A DNA stretch of 64,000 bases from Phoebastria nigripes (taxonomy: Eukaryota > Chordata > Aves > Procellariiformes > Diomedeidae): NCBI GenBank assembly GCA_035582835.1, contig JAYKAV010003077.1, positions 1,034,808 through 1,098,807 on the forward strand, written 5' to 3'. Shown piece after piece: positions 37,475 to 50,835 of this stretch. The notes under the pieces are model-generated. The model was not told the origin of the DNA. It was given only the letters and a program-made list of their open reading frames with translations, and did not search any database. Made by a program: the position numbers and the translations under genes. Each line of letters starts with the position of its first letter. The stretch's first letter is position 1.

Positions 37475-40400
37475 GTCCTCATCCAGCTTGGTGTGCAAGG
37501 GATGGGCTGAATAGTTACAAGATGTTTCAGATAAAGAGAAACAGAAAGTAGATGGCGGAGGGCTGGGTTACCCGGCGTACCCTTCACCTGCAGAAGTGAA
37601 GTCAGGGATTTTTTGAAAGGAATGGGAAAAGACTTAAGTTGCATGTGGTGAGGGTACCCCTAGGTAACTTGAGGATGGAAACAGTGATAGTGTTGATGGG
37701 AAATGCTTTGGTTATTTGTCAGGCATGGGAATTTGGGAAGGAATCATCCAATCTTCACTCCAGGAAACCACAAATTGAGTCAAAGGAACCCCTGTGCCTG
37801 TGCTACCATCAGCCTCAGCCCAGGTTTCCCATGTGCTCACTTTGGTTGGTTCGAGGCTTTGGGATGCCTGTCCAGGAGGAAACACTTGGCTGAGGAGCAG
37901 AGGTTGAAGTTAGGTGTGTTCAGTCTGGGCCACCATCTCACATCTTGATGGTTCAACTTTGTTTCAAGTTTTATGAATTTTATGTTGTATTTTTTTGAAA
38001 TATGGACTTGTANTAGAGTTGTTTCCTTTTTCTGTGAGCATATAATCTCCCATATACTCTGAATTTGTGCTTCTGCACAGTTACTTCTGCCATCGATCAG
38101 CTGTTATGGCAGGTTGCATGTGCTGAGTGCGGGAGGTTCTGCAGCAGCAGNGGCAAAGTGATTCCCTTGCACCTAAGTACTTGTTGCAAAACACTTTGGA
38201 ATTTTTCAGGTTATAAAGCTGGCTTATTGATTTGATTGGGGCCATTGCTTAGTCTTGTTTACATATTCTGAAGAAATCAATCCATTGAGATGATCACTTC
38301 TGACTGCTCCTAAATATTCCCTAAGCGGGTTTAAGCAGCTCACAGTAACCATGTTCTGGTGGACNCTGTAGAAGAGGAGAGGAAATAGTGAGGGATTGCA
38401 GGAGGTGCTTGTGCAGAGGGTGCCTGAGGATGGATGTTTTAACAGCAGTTTTGCACCTGGGGCCTTCCAAAACTACCAGTTGTCAGAGGTGAAGGCAACA
38501 GCATTTTCAGCTGTTGCTCCTGACAACTGCCTGGTTTTGCCAAGACACCATTTCAAGCTTGTGAGCCCTCCAGGTGTAATTAGATGAGTGTGTGACAGAC
38601 ACAATAGGTGCATGTGGCTAACTGAGATTCATTAACAGGGGCTCCCAGGACTCACAGCATTTTAGAGGGAAAAAACATCAACGGCTAGGGACGTGGCTGG
38701 TAGGTTGTGCGTGTGGATTTGAGTCATGAGGCAGCTGTTAACCAAAGAATCGCAATCACAGAAATCTCTTGGGAGCTTTCCCAGAACACTCTTCTCAAAA
38801 GCTAGACAAAGTATTTTAATTGTCGTATACCCAAGGATTATTTTTTTTTCCTTTTCTGTTCTCTGGGGGCTGACATCTACAAATGTGTGTTGGTAACTTC
38901 ATTTTCTTCCTTAGTCAGGGAATGGGAGGCACTCGGGCTGTTTTGTTTATAGCTGTGCTATCAGCTGGCTGCATGTCTGGAGATGAAGGTGACAGCTTGA
39001 GATTTGTGATCCTAATTGGCATACAAAAAAAAAAAAAAAAAAAATTCCAGAGGGAAATGAGTTATTTGCAATTATCTGTAGATTTGGCTTTATTTCATGG
39101 AGACAAATATAGTTGCTTGGTGACTTAATTACAACATTTTTTTTAAGATTATGAGATTTTAAAAAGGATATCATTATTAACAAGATCTTGAGTCTATATT
39201 TGGTGATTCCATAATTACAACTATGGCCATATTTGTTAGCTTAGAAAATAATATGTGGAAGCTTTTAATTAAAATCATGAGATCTGTTCTTGCAGATATG
39301 CTTTCAAGTACCACCCTTGGATAATGGGACCCTTTATTGTTAGATACGAACTAAAATAAGCTGTACTGTGCTAGGATAGTATCACAATTAAGGCTGAGAC
39401 AGATCAGCATTAAAATATTCTTGAGCTGCTAGTTAAGAGGATGAGAGAATGAACTGGGTGAAGTAGCTAATTGTCCACATTTCAACTGATCTCTGCTCAC
39501 CGAGGCAAGTTTCTTACAGTCCTACCGGTCGGATCAGAGAGCAAACGGATAGAGAAAGTAAAATATTCTACATCCATGTGGTTTCTGTTGATGTTAAGGG
39601 CATACAAACATGTGAGCACAGATCTTAAATTGCTTCTTTCTTAGCTGATGATTCCCAATCACCATAATTTACACCAGACTGCGGTTTCCCCAGGCGGTGG
39701 CGTACCAGCCCAAGATGAACATTAAGTAGGGTGTCCCAGCCCTACCTTTTCCCCATGCTACGCCAGCCGTGGGAATAGTGGGCACAATGCGGGTGAGCCG
39801 CTAGATCGATCTGTGTCGCTGGANGGTCACCTGTGTACTGGAATGATGTTTTCCAGATTGCCAAAACGGCCAGACTGCCCCAGTGAGAGGGTGCAGACGA
39901 GTTACGTGACTCGAGAGTACCTGTCTCCCTCACTGAAAACCAGCTTGGATTAAAGCTGGCAATCACTGCGTGCTGCCCCGAGACACCCGTGGCGCTCCAG
40001 TCACTTCCAGTGACTTTTGTATCCTTTTTAGCAAATTTTGTGCACAAAGATTGCATACTACAGAATGCATGTTTCAAAACTTACCTAGTAGTGCTTACCT
40101 ACCTACTGCTTTACCTTTCCTAGAGGAAAATACTGTTATTACTCTTGCCACTCACTTATGATAGACTTACTGAAGAGGCCTAAGGTACATTCCAGTGCTG
40201 AAAGTATTAGCAAAGACTCATCAGCACAGTATCTCCACTGTGGCCACTGTGTTGTTTACCCTTTAACTGATTTAGTTACCCTACCAGACCTACTTGGCAT
40301 CATCATTTTCATAGACAGGGTACTCGTCGTACTGTTCAACTGCACTGGAGTTAACTTCGTTCCTCCTGGGATACAGCAATGTAGAAAAGCACAATCCAGT

Positions 40401-40548
40401 GCCTTCTGGAAGCAAAGGAAAGACTTCAGTGGACTTAAGTAATACACTGAATCAGACCCTACAGGAGAGAAGAATTAGGCATGCAACATCAAAGAAATAC
40501 TTCCACATCTGGGAAAGTATTCAGAGAGTCCCCAAAGGTAAGATTTAA

Positions 40549-40558
40549 NNNNNNNNNN
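40549..40558. other. 10-N assembly gap
   Basis: Ten N's followed directly by an A run (40559-40573). The gap probably marks an A homopolymer that the assembler could not size. Confidence 0.95.
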
Positions 40559-40944
40559 AAAAAAAAAAAAAAAGTCAAGTCTGTTCATTTCTTATTAGTG
40601 AAGTTGTTATTGGCAATGAGATATTCTAATTGAATTACTCCTAATTAAAATAATTATGTTTTCTAAGTACTCTGATCTGTAGAGACCATGTAGAGAATCA
40701 AAGGTAGAAATAAACAGCACCTAGTAAATTCTCTCTAAGCTGGCTTGCTTGATGATGCTTAAAGTGTTTCTTTATGATTCCACTTGCTCTGCGTAGGCGG
40801 GTGCTAATGCAATAAGGATGGCTTTCAGAAACCTTGCTTCTGTCTCAAAAGACCAACCGCTACTGTATGAAGGATTAGCTGGAAAAAGCTCAAGGCTCAG
40901 ATAAGGAAAATAGGGCTGGTTCTCTGCCTCTTCCACACCCATCC

Positions 40945-41020
40945 TGCCTGACCTTGAGCGATGTTCTTTAACCTGCTCCACCTTGATTTCCCACCAGCAA
41001 TTGGGGGTGTTATCTCAATT
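40945..41020 (+). mobile_element. MIR-like ancient SINE fragment
   Basis: The order GACCTTGAGCGATGTTCTTT, AACCTGCTCCACCTTGATTT, CCCACCAGCAATTGGGGGTG matches the MIR core step by step: 'GACCTTGGGCAAGTCACTTA', 'ACCTCTCTGAGCCTCAGTTT', 'CCTCATCTGTAAAATGGGGG'. This is the clearest MIR-type relic in the window. It is old and diverged. Confidence 0.6.
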
Positions 41021-42563
41021 ATCTGTGCATTGCTGTCTTAGTCTAGACTCTAATACAACCTTTTTGGCATGCCATAACCAAAAATCTCAGTAGAGATCTC
41101 TGATTTCTATCAGGATAGGGAAAAAAAAAAAATCAGGAAGGCAGCATTTTGTTCGTGGTGAAGAGTGAAAGGCAAATCCCAGTGTTAGCCATTGAGTGGC
41201 CTTCCAGGGTAGTTGTAAGATAAAGATGTGATTCCTGCTGGGGTCTGGCATCAGAATATTGCTTTCCTATGGGAAGGCACCTTTCCCTTTGCTCACTTCT
41301 GTCTGGAGTAAATAATCCTAGTTTATCTCCCAGCTGCAAAACACTTGGATGAACCAAGGACTAATCTGTCTGGGGGAGGTAGAGATCATTAGTCGTAGGC
41401 TGTCCAGATCCTTCCCCTGATCTGCAGATCACTGTCGTCTTCAAGCTGAGCTTTCCCTGAAGCTTGTGCTGGAAAGGTACACTCCCTGTTCTGTCCAGCT
41501 TTGGTGGGCACAGGACCCCATACTGTGTGCCTTCGGGTTACATCCCATAGCAAGCCCGTTTCTTCATGGGCCATTGACTTTTCAGTATATTTTCTATTGT
41601 AAAGTATGTATCAGTTGTTAATAACATCCAGTTTGTAGGGTCATATGGGGTCATATTTGACAGACAGCTCCCAGTATCATTCACTCGGTATCGAGCCTTC
41701 GGTATAGCCGGGATGCCTCTTGTGAAGCTGCGCTTGCCAGATTTTGTAGAATGGTTTTAGGCGGCTTCTTTTCTTTGAATATGCAACTTGGTTTTGCAGC
41801 CTTAGCAATACGCCTTCCAGAAAGAGGGGAGGTCAGGATGTTCAGCCCAGGGGTCACGTCTAGTGCTTAAACAACCCCTAAAGCCTGAGGTGTTTGGAAA
41901 CCCTGGCACAAAGGATATGTTGTCTTGTTCAAGGGAAGCCTGCTACCTTTACAAAACATTTATGGTGAACCTTAGCATTGCCTTGAATCAATCCAAAGGC
42001 CTAATCAGTCTCAGAATAAGCTAATATTTACAACCTTTATAAAAGCCAAACATATTGCAATTTCTTCTGAGAAGGAGAAAGTTTCAAAGGTTTCTCACAT
42101 CAAATGCTGCTGATTTTTCTTTTTCTTTTTTCTTATGATCATGATTAAAATGCATTCAACATCCTCTCACAAGGAAAAAAAATATATACATTTGATGGCT
42201 TTGTGCTTTTTTCCCCTCCCTCTGTAAAAATAGAAAAGCTTTCAGATGTTGCATGAACAAAGATATGGAAATGTGAGAAGAGGGCAGCATCTGGAGGTTT
42301 TCAAACATGAGAACACGGGCTGTACGTTTCTTTTGCTGTTAGAAGAGTGAAAAGCTGTTTCCTGTCATTTCCCATCTTGTCACTTGTAAGGCTGGCATCT
42401 TGCGGCTTCTTGCACCAGCTGTTGTTTTTTTCTCCACAGACAGATGGTGCAACCTCTTTGATAATTTTTTTTTCCCATGTTCTGAAGATTTTGCATGTGT
42501 ACTACCTTTATGTAATGATCATATAACCCTGTCACTCACGTTATCCTGTTAGCGGTGTCATCC

Positions 42564-43241
42564 CTATAAGAGGAGGAGGAGGTGGCAGTATAAGGAGCTT
42601 AATCCTCTTCTTGTGTTCTGACATGCTTTGAAAATATACTGTGGAGCTGGAGTTACAAATGTTTCCAAAAGCCTCCTGTATTCTTGTCTAAGGGATTCCG
42701 GAATATCGGTGCTGTGATTTTGTAGGATTCCTCTGTTTGTGTGAATTTGATGCAACTTTGCAGTTATTTGAGGTTTTTTATCCCCTTCTAATGTGGTACT
42801 GCAGTACAAAAGTACATTTTTGCTCTGTATTCCTGGAATTAAAACCTGGCCTGCTATAAGCAATTTCAATGCAATTACAATTACATGTGGAAAGGAATGG
42901 GAATGACTTCTATATCTCATAAAATGGCTGTACTTAAAACTCGTAATTACTTTGTTCCCATTGATTTCCACCTGCTTTCCAGTGTCAGAAAATTGCCCTT
43001 CTGATGGTTCTGTAATGCTAAGGATTTGTAGGCTTGCTGAACATATCTGGAGGTCTCGAAGCTGAAAATGAGCAGATAGCATTACATCCCCTTCCTTCCT
43101 CGAATGGACTGGCACAACAGTCTCTGCGTTAATCAACGAGAAGCAAATTGAAGACGAGCACTTGCTGTGATTTCTCTTGTACAGCCAACTTTGCTCTCCA
43201 GTTCCATCTCGCAGAGTTGAAATGTTAGCATTGTGCAACAC
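42564..43241 (-). other. Longest N-free open frame (225 codons), unproven
   Basis: An ATG-to-stop frame on the minus strand runs 225 codons, the longest uninterrupted frame outside N-filled regions. The start reads MLHNANISTLRDG and the end is leucine-rich because of a GAG-rich stretch at 42572-42586 on the plus strand. I recognise no domain, transmembrane pattern or family. With roughly 128,000 codon positions in six frames, one frame of this length is unlikely but not extraordinary. The surrounding DNA is A+T-rich and without obvious splice sites. It could be a non-coding conserved block or a chance opening. Confidence 0.15.
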
Positions 43242-44225
43242 AAAGGTATCATCAAAGGTGGGAATAATTAGTAAGATTAATTAGTCCTGAAGCACCGTAC
43301 TGCTGAAATGTGAATGTGTGTGCTCTGACTGGGGGTTGAGAGATGGGGTGTCCACACCAGTAGCCGGTGCGGGTGTGTTTGAATCCATTTTCAGCAGTGT
43401 AAGTCAGAGATCAAAATTTGTTCCTTTGCTGCAGAGCATCATAGAAACTTTGTTGACAAGGGAATAATGAATTAAAATTAATAGATTTAAAATGGAAATG
43501 AAATAATAGAACCTGAGTTTCAGAGGTATCAATACACTTAATTAACATAATGGCGACCACGGCAGTGTCCTTTTGACAATGGGGTCTGTGATTTATGGGG
43601 TTGAGCCCATTTTATCCATGAGTGTTATTTATCCTGTGGTACTTTTGATGTTTCTATACTTCTCTCAGAAAACACTGTTAGATAGTGAATATTTATTTTT
43701 TTTATTGGCACCGTGCTTGCACATTCATTGGTCCTGTTGCCTCAAGAGCAATAGGTGTAATTGGAAGAAGACAGGTAGTAATGAGCCATCCTGTTTTATG
43801 CTCTTTGTTTGCCTTTCCTTTGTGTTTGTCTGTGCTGTAGCGTATCTGAAAGGAGCATCCTCTTCCCACAGCCAAAAAAACGTTTGCTCTAAATTGTTTA
43901 CTCTAATTGCCACGTATAAAAGTGTGGCTGCTGTCAGAAAAGTGACTATACAAGTGACACCATGGGGCTCATTGTTTATTTTCTTTTTCTCTCTGTCTTG
44001 GCGACCTTCTAGAGCACATTTTCTCAGCTCAGCTACCAGTGCTGTAATCTCCAACTGTCAGCAGGAAAATTAGAGCTTTGTGAACCCCGCAGGGTCAGGT
44101 TCATGATGGCATTAGCAAGCTCAAAGCTGGAGCACTCTGAAACATCCCCTTTGCTTCCCACCTCCGGACCATGACTGTGGTTGGCTTCTTAAGAGACCCA
44201 CGGGGCTCCCTCCTTATGTTTGGGG

Positions 44226-44231
44226 TTTTTT

Positions 44232-44270
<39 letters not shown>

Positions 44271-44288
44271 CTTCTTTTTTTTTTTTTT
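44226..44288 (+). repeat. Long poly(T)/T-rich tract
   Basis: About 60 bp of almost pure T, broken by a C near 44233 and by ATCTTC near 44269-44274. It gives a false phenylalanine-rich frame on one strand and a lysine-rich frame on the other. No retroposon body was recognised next to it. Confidence 0.9.
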
Positions 44289-46899
44289 CCTTGTGTTGGA
44301 AGTGTGATAGAGGGAGGCAAATTCCAATCCCAGCTGTTTCAGTAAGGACAGACAGGATGGAAATAGTGAGTCAGACAAGCTGTATCCAGAGGGCAAATGG
44401 AAAGGAAATTTCACCTTGGGCAAACGCAGTACACCTGCCTTGGGGGTGCGCCAGTGCCTATCAAGACCTCCTGTTGGGGATTCAATGTCTAGATTAACGC
44501 CTATCCTGTTACCCTAAATCAAACTTCCCTCTCAAAGAAAGATGGATCTGTGCTATAAATGATTCTGCACTAGACTTCAGAGGTGCAGCCCCTATTCGCC
44601 TTATGCTGTGTAAAACGCACGCGTGTGTATGTGTGCGTGTGTTGGCAGCAGGGGGGCAAGGAGGCAGGGATGCAGCTGTAAGTAGGGAGGGCACGTGGAG
44701 TTACGTGCTCTAAGGTTTGGAGTATAGGGGAACACGTATTCCACTGGTCTCAGCGTCCGAGAAGGTGCAATATGGCTCTAAATACTTGACAAAGGGATGT
44801 GGATGGGGATTTTCAGGAGTGACTAGTGACTTCGGATGTCTTCATTTTTAGAGAATGTCTTTCCAAGGCTCAGGGTTTTATCAGTCGCTGCGTTTAAGCA
44901 CTGTTCGTTCTTCAGAGGTGTATTGGGCACGCTTTCCACTTTGTAAAGTGGAAGCCAAAGCAGACAAGCCACTGGACATCATGGCCTTTGCCACGGTCAT
45001 CGAGCTTCTGGTTTCTCCATGTTCTGCTGCTTCTATTTAATACTTTTGTTGGTCTTTCTTTCCTGTCTCTTTTTTTGTATCTCTTTCCTTTCAGCTACTT
45101 TCCTTTAACTTTCTCCTTCTCAGCTTAAAAATTTTTAATTCCTTTTGCATCAACTAATTTTGCCCCCTTTCCCCCCCCCCCCTTGCCTCCCTTTTTGTTC
45201 TACCTTAGTTTTCTAGGTCTCTCCTCTCTCTCATCTGTTCAGTATTCCTCCTGGTGCCTGATGAAATGGTATTTTCCTTTTGCCCCTACTCTTGCATTTG
45301 TTACTTTGGGATGGAATTAGAGAAAAAATATTCACCTTATGGAGAACTGTTTTTCTGGTGTTTCTAGACTTTTCTGCAAAGTAAATCAGTGCTAATGGTT
45401 TCCATGAAAAGGTGGGAACACTGTATTTGAGTGTTATCCTTGTTTATCAATATCCTTGTTTTTTCTGTTTTGATTAAAGTCACGAAATACAGTACTGCTC
45501 ATGCTGTCTTCGATCCCATGATTTCTAGCCCAGTTTCTTACATTGNGTAGTTTGGGAATATTAAAACTCTGCAGCATTTATTCAAGTGAGCACTCAGACT
45601 TTCTTGTAACGCACATTGCACTAGTTAGTTGTGTTATGAATTTAAGAAGAATAAGCTACCCTGGATTTGGCAAATTCATGCTCGATTCTAAAGAAGCACT
45701 TAAAGGGATTATTGAAATTTGTCTTGTAAAACCCCCTGAAGATTTTAGCAGCTTGTGTGGGATTTTGGTTAGCGTTTGTAGGACTTGGCAGCCCCAGCAG
45801 TTGTACAGAAGGTCCTGTAATCCCTCAATAATGTCAAGGTACAGCAAAGGTTTAAAGCATCGGCAGAGCACCCCTCAGCATTTAGTACACTGTGAAATTT
45901 TCATCTGGTTTTCCGCCTGAGTGCCGGTATGGTTCATTTCTCATCTTTTCCTGTAATTTGGGCCACTGAAGCTTCAATCTGTTATCCTGTGAAGTAACCT
46001 GATGGTTCTTAGAATTCTGTAGTTCAGGCAGAAATAACTACTGAACCAGCTTAAAACAAAACCAAACCCAGCCTATGTGTGTACATCCTTGGTAGATGCT
46101 AGTCATTATGTACCATTTGCCAATATTGTGTCAAAAGCATGAAAGGATATGTATTTATTGGCTAAAAGAGATGAATACAAATCATGCTTTTGAGAAACCA
46201 GCTTTCAGCAGAAAGTAGATTGAATTCCTTGGGGCACCTGAAACTATGGTATTTTGAGTAATGACTGAATATGCTTTGGCCAGGGAAGAGCCTGGATACT
46301 GCACATTACTCTGTCTCTTCTCTCCCTCTGCCACTATCGTGATCTTCCATCTTATTCCTGCAGACCCTGCAATTACCTGCCCTGTTCCTACATTACCTAA
46401 ACAGAGTTGTTTTCTCTGCTAGAGTGGAATAAATGATTTACAGGAAGAATGTATTGAGTAATTTTAGCCTCTTTTTTTTTTATTTCTGTGAGCTTGAGTA
46501 TTTATGAAGAGATTGTGATTTCCTTTTTGTTGCTTGAACTTTCTGGTTCATAAATATTTTTTTAATCTGTGGGTTTATCACCAATATGAAAATTCGACTT
46601 GCCCTGTTAGGTGTAGGAGCTCTGAGAAGCATCTGTCTGATCGTGCAGGCATTATACAAGCACAGCATAAGAGACAGCCCCTGAGGAAGCTTATTGTTAC
46701 AGTTTATTTTAGGTGGAAGGGGCTCACATACTGGAATAATGGAAGGCAGTGTAATAGCTAAAGACAGGCAGTCTTTGTGCCAAAAATAAATCTGTATTGT
46801 GATTAGCTGTGTAGATATGATTTCTCAGCAAAAGTAATTCTGTGAGGATTTAAATAATGATTCTGTTAATACTGCATGCAACTTTGAAATTCACTTTTC

Positions 46900-47150
46900 T
46901 TGAACATTTGTGCTCATAAAACTCAATTGCTCAAATGTATGCGGAAAGCAAACACAAAGCAGACAAATGCTGAGCCAAAGCAGACTCATTTCAATTTCAA
47001 ACAGACTGCTCATTGCACGGAACTTTTTTTTTGTTGTTGTTTTGCATTATTTGCCATCTCTAATCGCCGGCGTGCAATGAGGGCAATTGCAGTCTTGCCT
47101 CTTCTGCAGCTACAGCGAGCACGGTAAATGAGCATGGATGCAAAGCAGGC
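46900..47150. promoter_or_regulatory. Possible conserved noncoding block
   Basis: A complex sequence with several CAAA/CAAAG words, a CAATTTCAAA stretch and a moderately GC-richer second half containing CGCCGGCG and GCAATTGC. It lacks repeat character and stable frames. It is an enhancer candidate by texture only. Confidence 0.2.
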
Positions 47151-47704
47151 TCATGGCAAAGCTACTTGAAAAACCCTTACTTTGTCACTGTTATTAATTA
47201 AGGGCATTTCTCCTTTCCCACCGTGAAGAACAAACTGTATCTATGGAGCTGCATGAATACGTTCGATTTTTCATGTTGCTACAGTTTCTTCCTTCTCCTT
47301 GCCAAAAACCTAGAGGTAAGTGGGTACGTACTCCTGAACGATGGCTCAGGGTCTCTCGCAGCTGTCGTGAAAACCCCTGTGAGTGTAAGTAAGCGTTAAA
47401 CTTGATGAGGAATTCTTGAGCATTTTGAAGTCTTTCAAAGGAGAATATAGGTTTCCTGCTATGGCACGCACACAAGCTGCATGCCTTGCGCTCCCATTTG
47501 TGCCTCTTGCCGACAAGTACGCCACCACTCACGACCGTATTTAGCGAACAAGCCTAATGACAATTGCGGTCATTTAAAATTACGAAAAGGGCAAGATTTA
47601 CCCAAAGGGACTTATTTTCTGCCATGATTGAATAAAGAAGGGAGGCAGCTGCTAAGACTGGAAAAGGTCACTCAGTCACATCGGTTGATGAAAGAATCAG
47701 AGAA

Positions 47705-47860
47705 GCTGTCATCTCCGCCGCGGCTTCGCCTGCCAACTGATGGCCGTGCACAGCCTCGGCAAAACAAAGCTGTCACTCCTGGCATCTGTCACGGCTCCCG
47801 GTACGCGAGCATGCAGCCGGGCCGGCCGGGGGGCAGGAGGACGCCGCCGCCATCCTCTTC
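47705..47860. promoter_or_regulatory. Small CpG-rich patch
   Basis: Dense CG dinucleotides (CCGCCGCGGC near 47715, GGGCCGGCCGG near 47818, GACGCCGCCGCC near 47841) in otherwise CpG-poor DNA. It is shorter than a classical CpG island. It could be an orphan CpG cluster, enhancer or promoter. No clear exon adjoins it. Confidence 0.35.
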
Positions 47861-50801
47861 TGGGATCAATTGTTTGTTCAGCAAATGGTGTTAGGAGACT
47901 CTGGCTTTTCTCTTCTGCAGTTTGGAAGATCAAGTTAAGCTAAATATTTGAAGCTGTACTAGGCTGGTATTGACAAAACACAGTGCCGGAGCGCTTGGGC
48001 TGAAAGGGAGAAGTACGTGATAGGGATCAGGATGTGCTGGGGGCATTGCAGATCAGATTTCTGTGATGTATTTATAATTTAAGATATTTCTAGTGTAAGG
48101 TGAAGGAGGTGACAGTAAAGATGGCTCAGCAGGTGCATTTTGTGAAGGTTCACGTTACGCTGGCTGCAGGTATCCTAATGCTATATAAATCATTGTGGAG
48201 AAAATCCATTTTAGGTTTAGGAAGCAATCATTTTCTCCCCTTGGTCTGTTCAGAGAAAAAGCTCATGTGGTTTCCTTTGGCTGCCATTCCTGTGCTTCTC
48301 CAAAGGTATTAAGTTCTTCATAAATTTTGGAAATCACTATTTGGAAAGAAAAAACTAGAAATTAGCAGGTATCCATGTTCCAGTGACTTCCAGTCATACA
48401 TTGCTGACCAAAAAATAGCCATGAGAGTAATTTCTTTGTATTGTCTCCTGAATGGGGTTTCTCTCAAGACTGCAGGTCCCTGCAAATCCAGAGAGCTGAA
48501 GTTCTGTCAACTTAAAGGTTTGCCCATGTGGCGTTGAGNTCTGTCTTGCAGTCATCCCGAACTTAGGCTGTGATTTTTCAGAATCGATGGTGATTTTGAT
48601 ATAATTTGNCTATTAGTCAATACATAATGATATGTAGAGTCCCATGGTTTGTTTTTAATGGGAATTCACTATGTATCTCTTCTTTCTCTCTGGGGCTATC
48701 ATAATCCTGCTTGGGTAGACCAAGTTACCTACCCTGGTCCTGCATTTGCTGCTTATACACCCCCTGTGTAATCTCCATGACTTTTTGGAGTCTGACTTGC
48801 CTTTCTTGTTGTTCAGGACTAGATCTCTTCAGAGGGATCATGTTCAACTGGGGAAAAATGCNACGTTTTGAAAGAACTGCACATTATGGGAGTTGGTTTC
48901 TCTACCATAGTACGATCACAGTGGGATAGCTGTGCTGAACGTATTCCTGTGTAGGTGATCCTTTGATACAGATTTCATGTTCAAGAGGTTTGGGAACTGG
49001 ATACCGTTTTATGACAGGGCAGATGACAGCAAGCCAGGGAAGCAGTGACACGCAGATAGAACTGTCCCATTAGCTTTGTCAAAACATTTGTTAATTGCAG
49101 TGTGATCCCTCAAAACACACATCTCGGAGAAAAATGAATCTAAATTCGAACCCACGCTGACCAGGGAACAGCAGAGTCCTCTCCAGTATGTAAATTAGAT
49201 TTGTAGTTGAGTGGAATTGATTCTGCTGAGACTAAATTAATCACAGTGCTTAATCACTGTAACCTTTAAACATAGCAGTCCTGACCGCAGCTGCAGGGTA
49301 GCACATTGTTCACGCAGACTTTTGTCCTTCCAGAGGCGCTGGGACTCTCAGGCAGAGGAGCATGAGTGTAGCAGTGAGTCAAAGCTGCTTCAGTCTGACC
49401 TTCACTTTCTTCCACTGGTTTAGCGGGGGGAAATTCGTTCCTTGTAGATAAAAACCTGTGGTGAGCAAGCTGTAATGCCAGTGGTCACATTTGGTACAGT
49501 GCCTCCTTGTGTCTGTGCTGGGATAGAACATTCCATTATTAAGGGTCATGAAATCACCCTTGATCCGCCTCTATTCACAGGAATGGAACAACTCGTTGCT
49601 AGCTTTGTGGTGCATGTTTAGGACCTCAGGCTGAAGGGTTAATTTTTTCCCAAGTCTTGCTACGTCAACATGTAAGCCTCTAGGCAATGCATTTTGTGGT
49701 TTTTCTTTATATTAGAAGAGAACGTGAGAATCTCTGGAAGACATATGTTTGAGCACAGAGGGGATACTGATACATGCATACATTCCCCACCAAGACAAGT
49801 ATTATAGGACACTGAGATCACAGTGGTAGAATATACAGCCTGTATATGATCTTGAAAACCAAACACCAGAAATAATTACTCATGCTTCCTCAAATCAATC
49901 TCCTACAGATCGGTTTTGTTCATGTGGCAAAAGCTAATGCACTTGCATAATGAAAAAAGCAGGAAATAAACATTTTAAACAAGCTTTCAACCTAAATTTC
50001 CAAGAGCTGCTAGGGACTTTGAGTACAGTCTCCTTCAGATGTTTGCATTGCTTTGTAGTGTTGATGCTGAGGTCCATCCTCTAATAAGATGTCCCAAAAA
50101 CCTGAGAAATCCAAAATCACTGGCTTCTCTTGAAAACCAAGACCTCCTCCGGCAGCTTGCAGCTATCTAGAAGATGGGATACCAAAAGAAGCCTTTCTGT
50201 CAAGCAATGAGAGGGTGCGACAGATGGGTTTACTTTCTACAACATGGACAAAGCTTTATGTTAAATGGACTAGAGAGTGTTCAAGCAGCTGTGTTTGTAG
50301 TTGATTGTTTTAAAATTGTGTTTTTCTTCTGCTTAGAAGTATTTGGGGATATTTTGCTGTGGTGCTTTATAAAAATAATCAATCTGTATAGCTGAATGAA
50401 GAAGACTTTAGATGAGAGCCCACCTATGGACATAGTTTGTTACCGGATCTATTCCCTACCCTCGTTAGCCAGCAGGCAGACCTATATATATTCTAGAGAT
50501 ATTCTCAGCTCTTCCACAGATCTCCTATACCCTTCCTACTTACTCTTTCTCCCCCAGATTCCTATCTTGTAATGTGATGATGTTGTTTCCTTCCCCTACT
50601 ATCCTTTGTATTTTTTATTTTAATTGTTTACCTTTTGGGGCTGTATGGTACAGTACGTGAATAATGTATAAGCACAGTTTTCAACCCAGCAAGGCCTTGG
50701 TCTTGATTGATGACCTTCAGATAATAACAGCAACAGCTCTCTTTGTAAACATTAGGTTGGGTTCTTCTTTAAGGCTATGTCCCATCTGTAAGTAAACTTT
50801 T

Positions 50802-50803
<2 letters not shown>

Positions 50804-50832
<29 letters not shown>
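50804..50832 (+). repeat. (AC)n microsatellite
   Basis: An uninterrupted 29-bp AC dinucleotide run ending before GAGC. It is likely to vary in length between individuals. Confidence 0.97.

Positions 50833-50835
<3 letters not shown>

Larger units (their letters stand above)
36678..42563. other. Noncoding stretch with a 10-N gap
   Basis: About 5.9 kb without a supported gene. A C-rich run abuts the exon candidate near 36729-36743. An A run occupies 39025-39044. Scattered single N's occur, for example at 37321, 37374, 38013, 38151, 38365 and 39824. Confidence 0.5.

Noticed and set aside
43573..44073. 166-codon plus-strand frame with hydrophobic stretches
   Set aside because: No recognisable domain. 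The hydrophobicity comes from T-rich codons, and a 109-codon frame is open on the other strand.
44171..44497. 108-codon frame with a long phenylalanine run
   Set aside because: It is a translation of the poly(T) tract.
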